Shown here in pieces: positions 1 to 6,518 of a stretch of DNA of 10,250 nucleotides; the stretch's first letter is position 1; every line of letters starts with the position of its first letter. The translations under genes and the position numbers were made by a program. Below the pieces are notes generated by a model. That model was given only the letters and a program-made list of their open reading frames with translations, made no database searches and had not been told where the DNA came from. Source of the DNA: Chloroflexota bacterium (GTDB lineage Bacteria; Chloroflexota; Dormibacteria; Dormibacterales; Dormibacteraceae); NCBI GenBank assembly GCA_005879675.1, contig VBJE01000215.1, forward strand, positions 31,053 through 41,302, in the 5' to 3' direction.

Positions 1-1233
1 ATGAGCAACGCCACCGTGGCGCGGCGGCCGTCACCATTCGGACGCCTGAACCTGCGCGACCGCATCCGCGACCGCGACACCGCCGTGTACGGCATCCTCA
101 TCATCGTCGCGCTCCTGTTTCCCCTGGTGACCATCTACGCGACCGGGGGCACCGCCCTCGTCTCCCACGCCACGTACGCCGGCTACTGGGTGCTGCTCGC
201 GATCGGGCTCAACGTCGTGGTCGGCTTCGCGGGCCTCCTCGACCTCGGCTACGCGGCCTTCTTCGCCATCGGTGCCTACACGTACGCACTCCTGGCCTCG
301 CCGCAGCTCGCGTCGTCGCCCGCGCACCACGCCCTGCACGGCAATTTCTGGATCCTGATCTTCGTCTCCATGATGATGGCGGCGATCTTCGGCGTGATCC
401 TCGGCTTCCCCACGCTCCGTCTGCGTGGCGACTACCTCGCCATCGTCACCCTCGGGTTCGGCGAGATCGTCCCCCAGCTCTTCTACAACTTCGACCAGTG
501 GACCGGGGGCATAAACGCCATCGGCCTCATCGACCAGCCCCTCCTCCCCGCGTGGGTCCAGGGGCCGTGGTCGGGCGACGGCGACTTCAAGGTCGTCTCC
601 CCCTTCAGCTTCAACACCGACCCGGTCGCGTACTACGTGCTCATCTGCGTCCTCATCGCCGGCGCGGTCATCCTGGTCACGAACCTATACAAGTCCCGGC
701 TGGGACGGGCCTGGATGGCGATCCGGGAGGACGAGGTCGCGGCCGCGGCAATGGGCATCAACACCGTCACCACCAAGCTGCTGGCGTTCTCCATCGGCGC
801 CTCGTTCAGCGGTTTCGCCGGCGCGTACTACGCCGCGGACGTGGCCCTTGTCAGCCCCGACAACTTCCTGTTCATCGTCTCCATCACGGTGCTCGTCATG
901 GTCGTGCTGGGCGGCATGGGCAACATCACCGGCGTCATCGTCGGCGCGCTCGCGATGTACTACGTGGTCTTCTACCTGATCCCGGGCCTGCCGCAGAACG
1001 TCACATCGCTCGCGAACAGCGTCGGTCTTGGCTCGCTCAACCAGAGCAGCGGCGACTGGCCCGGCCTCGGCGAGGCGACGCAGCGACTGAACTTCATCAT
1101 CTATGGCGGCATCCTCGTCGGGATGATGCTGCTGCGGCCTCAGGGCCTGCTGCCGAGCCGCGTGCGGGAGCAGGAGCTGAAGCACGCGGCGGTCCAGGAA
1201 GAGGAAGCGGCGGTCGAGCAGGCGAACGCATGA
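1..1233 (+). CDS. livM: Branched-chain amino acid ABC transporter, permease LivM
   Basis: Inner-membrane permease of a hydrophobic amino acid ABC importer. It would form the channel with a LivH-type partner and be driven by the LivG and LivF ATPases encoded next. The 410-residue protein has a charged N-terminal tail (about residues 1-27) and then many hydrophobic segments. Family hallmarks are the GLNVVVGFAGLLDLGYAAFF stretch (69-88), PTLRLRGDYLAIVTLGFGEI (137-156) and the cytoplasmic coupling loop GRAWMAIREDEVAAAAMGIN (235-254), which contacts the ATPases. The end matches the LivM pattern (LLRPQGLLPSR, 377-387), followed by a Glu/Ala-rich tail. The ATG is the first base of the window, so a start further upstream and its ribosome site cannot be judged. 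The stop overlaps livG by ATGA. The family is certain. The substrate (Leu/Ile/Val, other amino acids or urea) is inferred; nothing specific to the urea system is visible. Confidence 0.93.
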   Translation: MSNATVARRPSPFGRLNLRDRIRDRDTAVYGILIIVALLFPLVTIYATGGTALVSHATYAGYWVLLAIGLNVVVGFAGLLDLGYAAFFAIGAYTYALLASPQLASSPAHHALHGNFWILIFVSMMMAAIFGVILGFPTLRLRGDYLAIVTLGFGEIVPQLFYNFDQWTGGINAIGLIDQPLLPAWVQGPWSGDGDFKVVSPFSFNTDPVAYYVLICVLIAGAVILVTNLYKSRLGRAWMAIREDEVAAAAMGINTVTTKLLAFSIGASFSGFAGAYYAADVALVSPDNFLFIVSITVLVMVVLGGMGNITGVIVGALAMYYVVFYLIPGLPQNVTSLANSVGLGSLNQSSGDWPGLGEATQRLNFIIYGGILVGMMLLRPQGLLPSRVREQELKHAAVQEEEAAVEQANA

Positions 1234-2009
1234 GCGAGGAAACCCGCGACGACATTCTCCAGCTGACGGGCCTCACCAAGAGGTTCGGCGGACTGGTCGC
1301 CGTCGACAACGTGAGCCTGCACATCAAGCGCGGCGAGGTCTTCGCCCTCATCGGGCCCAACGGCGCGGGCAAGACGACGCTGTTCAACAACGTGACCGGG
1401 CTGTTTCAGCCGACGAGCGGGCGCGTCGTCTTCGACGGTCGCGACATCACGGGCTTCAAGCCGCACCAGGTGGCGAGGTACGGGATCGCCCGGACGTTCC
1501 AGAACATCAGGCTCTTCGACTACATGTCGTGCCTCGACAACGTGCGCGTCGGCCGTCATGTGCGCATGAAGGCCAAGGTCTGGGAGTCGCTGTTCAAGCT
1601 TCCGCGGGAGCGGCGGGAGGAGGAACGCGTCACCGAGGAAGCGATGGAGCTGCTGCGCTTCGTCGGCATCGCCAAGCACGCCAACCAGTACGCGCGCAAC
1701 CTCGCGTACGGCCAGCAGCGCCGGCTCGAGATTGCCCGCGCTCTCGCCACGGAGCCGAAGCTGCTTCTGCTCGACGAGCCGGCTGCCGGCTTCACGCCGC
1801 AGGAGAAGGTCGAGCTGATGGCACTCGTCAAGAAGATCCTGACTCGCGGGATCACGGTCTTCCTGATCGAGCACGACATGAAGGTCGTGATGGGCATCTC
1901 GGAGCGGATCGTGGTCCTCGACCACGGGGAGAAGATTGCCGAGGGCAGCCCGGACGAGGTGCGCAAGGACGCCCGCGTGATCGAAGCCTACCTCGGCAAG
2001 TCCGCGTAG
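1230..2009 (+). CDS. livG: Branched-chain amino acid ABC transporter, ATP-binding protein LivG
   Basis: Cytoplasmic ATPase of the same importer, 259 residues, the usual LivG length. Motifs in order: Walker A GPNGAGKTT (42-50), Q-loop Gln91 in RTFQNIRLF, the LivG-type signature LAYGQQRRLEIARAL (158-172) in place of LSGGQ, Walker B LLLLDEP (178-184) and switch His215 in LIEHDM. The C-terminal part (LDHGEKIAEGSPDEV, then IEAYLG) is typical of LivG. The reading frame stays open far upstream inside livM. The ATG at 1230 is chosen because it overlaps the livM stop as ATGA, has a purine-rich GAGCAGG stretch 7 bases upstream, and gives the family's normal N terminus. The overlap suggests translational coupling to livM. 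The sequence shows no damage and all catalytic motifs are present. Confidence 0.95.
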   Translation: MSEETRDDILQLTGLTKRFGGLVAVDNVSLHIKRGEVFALIGPNGAGKTTLFNNVTGLFQPTSGRVVFDGRDITGFKPHQVARYGIARTFQNIRLFDYMSCLDNVRVGRHVRMKAKVWESLFKLPRERREEERVTEEAMELLRFVGIAKHANQYARNLAYGQQRRLEIARALATEPKLLLLDEPAAGFTPQEKVELMALVKKILTRGITVFLIEHDMKVVMGISERIVVLDHGEKIAEGSPDEVRKDARVIEAYLGKSA

Positions 2010-2013
2010 ACCG

Positions 2014-2724
2014 ATGCCGCTGCTGGAGCTGGAGGGCGTCGACGCTTTCTACGGCCGCATCCAGGCCCTGCGCGGCGTCAGCATCAAGGTCGAGAAGGGC
2101 GAGGTCGTGGCGCTGATCGGCTCCAACGGAGCGGGCAAGACGACGACCCTGCGCACGATCTCCGGCTTGATGCACCCGCAGAGCGGAACGATCACGTTCG
2201 AGGGTCAAGACATCTCGCGGACGCGGCCCTCCAGGATCGTGGAGCTCGGCATCTCCCAGTCGCCCGAGGGCCGGCGCCTGTTCCCTCGCATGTCGGTCGG
2301 CGACAACCTGTTCATGGGCTCCTACTCGCGCAACGACAAGGCCGGCATCGCGTCCGACCTGGAGCGCGTCTTCAGGCTCTTCCCGCGCCTGCTCGAGCGG
2401 CGCACCCAGATCGCGGGCACGCTGTCCGGCGGCGAGCAGCAGATGCTCGCGATGGGCCGGGCCTTGATGGCGCGGCCCAAGGTGATGATGCTCGACGAGC
2501 CGTCGCTCGGCCTGGCGCCGATCCTGATCGAGACGATCTTCAGCATCGTGCGGGAGATCAACTCGCAGGGGACGACGGTGCTGCTCGTCGAGCAGAACGC
2601 AAACAAGGCGCTCGAGGTTGCGAACAGGGGCTACGTCCTGGAGAGCGGGGTGATCGTGCAGCACGGCACCGGGCGCGAGCTTCTGGCTTCGGAAGAGGTG
2701 CAGAAGGCCTACCTGGGAATGTGA
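2014..2724 (+). CDS. livF: Branched-chain amino acid ABC transporter, ATP-binding protein LivF
   Basis: Second ATPase of the importer, 236 residues, the standard LivF length. Motifs: Walker A GSNGAGKTT (36-44), Q-loop Gln82 followed by SPEGRRLFPRMSV, signature LSGGEQQ (137-143), Walker B VMMLDEP (157-163) and the LivF-typical LLVEQN (190-195), where a Gln stands in the place of the switch His. SLGLAP (164-169) and the ending KAYLG are also characteristic. The start lies 4 bases after the livG stop. No clear Shine-Dalgarno precedes it, so ribosomes finishing livG probably re-initiate here. It is the last gene of the plus-strand operon. The next gene is convergent, and the gap between them carries palindromic repeats and a hairpin. 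Confidence 0.95.
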   Translation: MPLLELEGVDAFYGRIQALRGVSIKVEKGEVVALIGSNGAGKTTTLRTISGLMHPQSGTITFEGQDISRTRPSRIVELGISQSPEGRRLFPRMSVGDNLFMGSYSRNDKAGIASDLERVFRLFPRLLERRTQIAGTLSGGEQQMLAMGRALMARPKVMMLDEPSLGLAPILIETIFSIVREINSQGTTVLLVEQNANKALEVANRGYVLESGVIVQHGTGRELLASEEVQKAYLGM

Positions 2725-2765
2725 CGGCCTGCGCCGCCGGTCGCCCCCGCTCGCTGGTCGCCCAG

Positions 2766-2788
2766 GCCGATAGTCCGGACCAACGCCC
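2766..2788. repeat. Copy 1 of a 23-base direct repeat (degenerate palindrome)
   Basis: The first 15 bases, GCCGATAGTCCGGAC, are identical to copy 2, as are the last five (CGCCC). Between them are two mismatches (CAA here, TAT in copy 2). Those changes break the right arm of the palindrome that is perfect in copy 2. The copies start 42 bases apart, close to four turns of B-DNA. The repeat lies between convergent genes. Function is unknown: an operator for a dimeric protein, a dispersed intergenic repeat or a transcript-end structure are all possible. Confidence 0.75.
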
Positions 2789-2799
2789 ATTCCTGGGCG
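2784..2799. other. Small hairpin between the two repeat copies
   Basis: CGCCCA and TGGGCG form a 6-bp stem around the loop TTCC. It begins at the end of repeat copy 1. It is short and has no T-run, so it could be chance in GC-rich DNA. It is listed because it sits among two other inverted repeats in the same gap. Confidence 0.35.
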
Positions 2800-2807
2800 C
2801 GAAACGA

Positions 2808-2830
2808 GCCGATAGTCCGGACTATCGCCC
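2808..2830. repeat. Copy 2 of the 23-base repeat, containing a perfect 18-bp palindrome
   Basis: Positions 2810-2827 read CGATAGTCCGGACTATCG, identical to their own reverse complement. As RNA it could fold into a 7-bp stem with a CCGG loop. As DNA it is a symmetric site suited to a dimeric binding protein. The symmetry ends at 2809/2828. I found no further copy of the core elsewhere in the window. Confidence 0.8.
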
Positions 2831-2851
2831 TCCTCAGCCCCCCGGACGAGG

Positions 2852-2878
2852 CGAGCTACCGGCCCGGTTGGTAGCTCG
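2852..2878. terminator. Possible bidirectional terminator hairpin at the convergent gene ends
   Basis: CGAGCTACC (2852-2860) and GGTAGCTCG (2870-2878) form a perfect 9-bp stem with a 9-base loop. The left arm includes the stop codon of the minus-strand membrane protein gene, and the element lies about 128 bases past the livF stop. No run of T follows on either strand, so it is not a textbook intrinsic terminator. It may act as a 3'-end stabiliser or work with Rho. Confidence 0.45.
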
Positions 2879-3632
2879 AGACGAACAGGTAGATCAGGAC
2901 CACGGCGAAGGCGCCGTACTCGAGGACGACGTTGCGCGTGAAGCTGTCCTCGACCGTGTGCCTGACAAGCCCACGGTTGATGTACCAGGCGAACAGCAGC
3001 ATCACCGCGAACGTGCCCTCGTTGACGACCAGATAGAGCGAGAGCGCGGTGATCGCCCACGCGAGGAACGTGACCACCTGGCCCACGAACAGGGCGAAGA
3101 TGAACCCCCGCCGCGGCGCGATCGCCGCGCCGTTGATGCGAAAGCTGCGGTAAGAGGCGAGGAAGGTGATGGTGAAGATCCACAGCAGCCGCAGGATCGG
3201 GTTGAAGGGCAGGGTCACGATCACCAGGTAGGCGCCCGCCAGCACGAGCACGAGGATGGTCTCCTGCAGCACGAGGTGGCCGCGCTTTTCCGCAGCGAAC
3301 ATGGCCGTCAGGACGAGGTACTTCCACAGCTCGGGCACGAGCAGCGACAGGCCGGCGAGGGTGGTCGCGCCGAGGGCGACGGGGATGTAGTGCTCGATCC
3401 GCGGGAACTCCTCGGCGCCGCGCAGGTAGCCCAGCAGCGCCGGCGAGGCGACGATGACCAGGCCGAGCGCAATCGCCCAGACCTGGCCCGGACCGAGCAG
3501 CTCGGACTTGAACCCCAGCGCGATCGCCACCAGCACGACGGACGCGAAGATGAGAAAGGACCGGTCGCGATCTGACTTGGCGGCGGAGTCGGAGGCAACG
3601 GCCCTCTCCACCAGCATCGGGGGCAGCTTCAT
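2856..3632 (-). CDS. Multi-pass integral membrane protein of unknown function
   Basis: 258 residues; I do not recognise the function. After a polar N terminus (1-25) there are about eight strongly hydrophobic stretches, near residues 26-41, 50-70, 82-100, 102-113, 122-140, 146-160, 176-202, 206-220 and 236-253, two of which may be one re-entrant or merged segment. Short charged loops link them (RGAEEFPRIEH 71-81, AAEKRGH 113-119, RSFRINGAAIAPRRG 162-176). No signal peptidase site, catalytic motif or transporter signature is apparent. It resembles actinobacterial membrane proteins annotated only as domains of unknown function (DUF5656 is one candidate that I cannot verify). It starts 18 bases after the cupin stop, so it is probably the last gene of the GDP-mannose operon. 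The ATG at 3632 has only a weak ribosome site (GAGA). A second ATG lies five codons further in. Its stop falls inside a 9-bp hairpin. Confidence 0.8.
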   Translation of the reverse strand: MKLPPMLVERAVASDSAAKSDRDRSFLIFASVVLVAIALGFKSELLGPGQVWAIALGLVIVASPALLGYLRGAEEFPRIEHYIPVALGATTLAGLSLLVPELWKYLVLTAMFAAEKRGHLVLQETILVLVLAGAYLVIVTLPFNPILRLLWIFTITFLASYRSFRINGAAIAPRRGFIFALFVGQVVTFLAWAITALSLYLVVNEGTFAVMLLFAWYINRGLVRHTVEDSFTRNVVLEYGAFAVVLIYLFVSSYQPGR

Positions 3633-3650
3633 GGTTCTCGAGGGGGGAAT

Positions 3651-4025
3651 TTAAGCACGCCCGTACCGGTCCTCGAGCCGCACGACGTCGTCGATCTCGG
3701 GCGTCGAGACCTCGAAGATGTCGGCATCCTCGATCGCGGTGATGCGGTGGCGCGTGCCCGGCGTGATGTGAAGCGTGTCCCCCGCCTTCATCCGGTGGGT
3801 CACCAGCTCACCCTCTGCGCCGCCCAGCTCGACCTCGACCACGCCCCTGATCACGTACTGGCACTCGTCCTTGCGCTCGTGGTACTGGAGCGAAAGCGCC
3901 TCGCCCTTTTTCAGATGGAGGACCTTGCCCAGATAGCGATCGGTGATCGCCCAGCGGAGCTCGTAGCCCCAGGGTTTGTCGACCTTGTGGTCTTCGACCC
4001 TTCCGAACTCAGGAGGCTCCGGCAT
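3651..4025 (-). CDS. Stand-alone cupin, mannose-6-phosphate isomerase-like
   Basis: A small single-domain cupin (124 residues) matching the C-terminal phosphomannose isomerase domain of two-domain ManC/AlgA proteins. It would convert fructose-6-phosphate to mannose-6-phosphate using a bound metal. Visible signatures are KPWGYELRW (17-25), cupin motif 1 GEALSLQYHERKDECQYVIRG split as Gln47, His49 and Glu54, cupin motif 2 GDTLHITPGTRH (82-93) with His93, and the typical ending VVRLEDRYGR (114-123). The ATG at 4025 is preferred over an in-frame TTG at 4040, because the five extra residues (MGSGS) look unlike the family and an AGG lies 6 bases before the ATG. The start overlaps the preceding mutase gene by 17 bases. 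Together with that mutase and manC it completes a path to GDP-mannose. A purely regulatory or other sugar-binding cupin is possible, but less likely given the neighbours. Confidence 0.85.
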   Translation of the reverse strand: MPEPPEFGRVEDHKVDKPWGYELRWAITDRYLGKVLHLKKGEALSLQYHERKDECQYVIRGVVEVELGGAEGELVTHRMKAGDTLHITPGTRHRITAIEDADIFEVSTPEIDDVVRLEDRYGRA

Positions 4026-5451
4026 GCTGCCTGATCCCAACTATGTCTTCCAGGGCGCGGAGCCGCGCCTCGACCGCCTCGCTGTCCGCGGCTTCGGAGT
4101 AGATGCGGATGAGCGCCTCGGTGCCGCTGGCACGCAGGAGCACCCAGCTGCCGTCGGCGAGGTAGAACTTGAAGCCGTCGTCCGAGCGCATGCGCTGTAC
4201 GGCCACGCCCGCGATCTCGTTGGGCTCGTTGTTCTCGAGCGTTTCGAGGATCCGCTTGCGGTCGCTCCCGTACGTGTCGCGCTGCAGATGGATGTCGTGC
4301 CGCGCATACGCGTGCGGCCCGACGCGCTGCTCGAGGTCGGCGAGGATCCTGGAGACCGACTTGCCCGTCTTGACCATCATGTCGGCGAAGAGCAGACCGA
4401 TCAGGATGCCGTCGCGCTCGGGGATGTGCCCGCGGACGGCAAAGCCGCCGGACTCCTCTCCGCCGAGCAGCGCGTTCGTCTCCATCATCTTCGGGGCGAC
4501 GTTCTTGAACCCGACCGGCACCTCATACACGCGCTCGCCGTACTCGGCCCCGAGCTTGTCCACCATCGCCGTCATGTTTACGGTCTTGACCACAGGTCCG
4601 CGCATGCCGCGCGTCTCGAACAGGTAGAGCATCAGCAGCGCGAAGACCTGGAGCTGGTTGATGAAGCGTCCGGTCTCGTCGATGATGCCCACTCGGTCGG
4701 CGTCGCCGTCGGTGCAGATGCACAGGTCCTGGCTGCCGACCTTCATGAGCGCGATCGTGGAATCGATGTTGGGCGGGATCGGCTCCGGGTTGATGCCGCC
4801 GAACAGTGGGTTCCGCTGGTTGTGCAGCTCGGTCACGGTCGTCCTGCCTCCGCCGATCATCTCGGCGATGTATCCGTACCCCGACCCATACATGCATTCG
4901 TGGACGAGACGAAGGCCCGCGTTCTTGATCGCGTCCACGTCGACCATGCGCGCGATCTGCGCGTAGTACGCGGGGCGCGGGTCGTACGAGGTCACGAGCC
5001 CGTGCGTGACGGTTCGCTCGGGCGCAGGCACGTCTTCGAGCGCGTTGATGTTGCGCTCGAGCTCGGCGATGACCTCGGTCGGGACCGCGCTGCCGGTCTC
5101 GGTCTTGTACTTGTAGCCGTTGAACTGGTAGGGGTTGTGGCTCGCGGTGATGGCGATGCCGCCGGTGGCCTTGCGGTCGATGACCGTCCAGGAGGCGACC
5201 TGGGTCGGCGACGGGCGGTCGAAGACCAGCGTCTTGATGCCGTTGGCCGCGAAGACGGTCGCCACCGCCTGGGCGAAATCCTCGGAGGCAAACCTGCAGT
5301 CGTAGCCGACGATCGCGAGCGGCTCGCTCGACCGCGACTTCATGTACTGCGCTGTGCCCTGGGCCACCCGGCGCAGGTTCCCGAAGGTGAAGTCGTCGGC
5401 GATGATGCCTCGCCATCCATCAGTGCCGAACTTGATCTGCTGAGCGCTCAT
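4009..5451 (-). CDS. manB: Phosphomannomutase/phosphoglucomutase family protein
   Basis: An alpha-D-phosphohexomutase of 480 residues that moves phosphate between C6 and C1 of a hexose; here most likely mannose-6-phosphate to mannose-1-phosphate. The N terminus KFGTDGWRGIIADDFT (7-22) is typical. The phosphoserine loop TASHNP (102-107) places the catalytic serine at 104. The metal loop DGDADR is at 248-253, the sugar-recognition loop GEESGGF at 331-337 and the phosphate-binding loop RASGTEALIRIY at 440-451. All four domains are complete. GEESGG is not the classic GEMSG of PMM/PGM or GEQSG of GlmM, so glucose specificity or dual use is possible. The mannose assignment, and hence the symbol, rests on the flanking manC and isomerase-like genes. 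It starts 5 bases after manC ends, with an AGG just upstream, and its 3' end overlaps the cupin gene. Confidence 0.9.
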   Translation of the reverse strand: MSAQQIKFGTDGWRGIIADDFTFGNLRRVAQGTAQYMKSRSSEPLAIVGYDCRFASEDFAQAVATVFAANGIKTLVFDRPSPTQVASWTVIDRKATGGIAITASHNPYQFNGYKYKTETGSAVPTEVIAELERNINALEDVPAPERTVTHGLVTSYDPRPAYYAQIARMVDVDAIKNAGLRLVHECMYGSGYGYIAEMIGGGRTTVTELHNQRNPLFGGINPEPIPPNIDSTIALMKVGSQDLCICTDGDADRVGIIDETGRFINQLQVFALLMLYLFETRGMRGPVVKTVNMTAMVDKLGAEYGERVYEVPVGFKNVAPKMMETNALLGGEESGGFAVRGHIPERDGILIGLLFADMMVKTGKSVSRILADLEQRVGPHAYARHDIHLQRDTYGSDRKRILETLENNEPNEIAGVAVQRMRSDDGFKFYLADGSWVLLRASGTEALIRIYSEAADSEAVEARLRALEDIVGIRQHAGAS

Positions 5452-5456
5452 TTCGC

Positions 5457-6518
5457 CTAAAGGTAGCGGGTCTTACGCGCCCGCTTGAGGACGTCCACGA
5501 CCCTGCGGACGTCCTGCGCGCGCGAGCGCGGAACCACGAGGAGCGCGTCCTCGGTGTCGACGATGATCATGTCCTCGAGGCCGATCGCGGCCACGAGCCT
5601 GCGGTCGCCGAAGACCAGGCTGCCGGTCGTGTCCACGAGCACGGCCTCGCCCTCGACCGAGTTGCCGCGGGCGTCCGCATGGACCCGGACGCCGAGCTCG
5701 GCCCAATTGCCGATGTCCGCCCAGTCGAACGCCGCCGGCACGAGGACGAGCCTGTCGGTCTTTTCCATCACGCTGCGGTCGACGACCTCGACCGGCAGCC
5801 GCCGGTAGACGCGGGCGGCCGCCGCCTCGTCGCCCGAATCGCGCGCGGCGATCACCTTGCGCAGCCCGGCGAGGTGCCGTGGCGCATGCCGAGCGAGCTC
5901 CTCGATGAATACGTCGACCCGCCACGAGAACCAGGCAAGGTTCCAGTAGTAGCCGCCCTCGCGCAGGAAGCGTTTCGCGGTCGCGGCGGCGGGCTTCTCG
6001 ATGAAGCGCTTGACGCGCAGCGTTCCGCGGTTGGGCCGGCCGGGAGCGTGGATGTAGCCGAGGCCGGTGGACGGGAACGTCGGTTTCAGTCCGACCGTCA
6101 CCAGCACATCCCTCGACGCCGCCGCCTGGACCGCGGTGCGCACCGCCCGGGCGGCCTGAGCCGTGCCGCGCACGACATGGTCCGCGGGCAGCGCGATCAT
6201 CACCGCCCCGGGAACGAGCCGGCTTAGAGTCAGCGCCGCCAGCCCATAGGCGTTGGTCGTGCCGCGCGCCGAAGGCTCGAGGATGAGGTGATCGGCGTCG
6301 ACCTCCGGCAGGACCGAGGCGATGATCTCACGCTGCCGCGTCTCGGTCAGGACGAAGATCTCGTCGGCGACCTTCTTCGCCCGGTCATAGCTGGCGCGAA
6401 GCAGGGGCCGGCCGCGCTCGCCGAGCGGAAGCACGTGCTTGGGCGTCGCCCGGCGCGAGCGGGGCCACAGGCGTGTCCCGGCGCCTCCGGCCGGAATGAC
6501 GGCGACGGTGCGGCTCAC
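5457..6518 (-). CDS. manC: Mannose-1-phosphate guanylyltransferase (single-domain)
   Basis: Makes GDP-mannose from mannose-1-phosphate and GTP, in the cytoplasm. The 353-residue protein opens with the nucleotide-binding loop GGAGTRLWPRSRRATPKH (11-28). PADH follows at 111-114, FIEKP at 172-176 and DWADIGNW at 265-272, all typical of the family. It ends after the nucleotidyltransferase and beta-helix-like part. The cupin isomerase domain of the roughly 470-residue two-domain enzymes is missing and is instead encoded by a separate gene two positions downstream. The frame is open well upstream inside metK. The GTG at 6518 is chosen because the family pattern begins there (VSRTVAVIPAGG) and it overlaps the metK stop as GTGA. 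One oddity is WNLAWF at 192-197, where relatives usually have WNSGMF or similar. The alternative, a guanylyltransferase for another sugar, is unlikely next to a mutase and isomerase pair. Confidence 0.92.
   Translation of the reverse strand: MSRTVAVIPAGGAGTRLWPRSRRATPKHVLPLGERGRPLLRASYDRAKKVADEIFVLTETRQREIIASVLPEVDADHLILEPSARGTTNAYGLAALTLSRLVPGAVMIALPADHVVRGTAQAARAVRTAVQAAASRDVLVTVGLKPTFPSTGLGYIHAPGRPNRGTLRVKRFIEKPAAATAKRFLREGGYYWNLAWFSWRVDVFIEELARHAPRHLAGLRKVIAARDSGDEAAAARVYRRLPVEVVDRSVMEKTDRLVLVPAAFDWADIGNWAELGVRVHADARGNSVEGEAVLVDTTGSLVFGDRRLVAAIGLEDMIIVDTEDALLVVPRSRAQDVRRVVDVLKRARKTRYL

Noticed and set aside
498..1229. Upstream extension of the livG frame inside livM
   Set aside because: The frame is open, but the translation is Arg/His/Pro-rich and unlike any ABC protein. 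The ATGA overlap at 1230 and the family N terminus mark the real start.
1852..3327. Long minus-strand open frame crossing livF and the convergent gap
   Set aside because: It crosses livG/livF and part of the membrane protein gene in the wrong frame and reads through the palindromic repeats. The composition is Arg/Pro-rich with no motif.
2721..3575. Plus-strand open frame beginning at the livF stop and covering the repeats
   Set aside because: It runs antisense to the membrane protein gene and is full of Asp, Arg, Gln and Glu. The minus-strand product has clear membrane segments and is the better reading.
3976..5460. Long plus-strand open frame (494 codons) opposite the phosphohexomutase gene
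   Set aside because: It is antisense to a gene with every catalytic motif intact. Its translation is rich in Arg, Asp, Val and Leu without any family pattern, as expected opposite a GC-rich gene.
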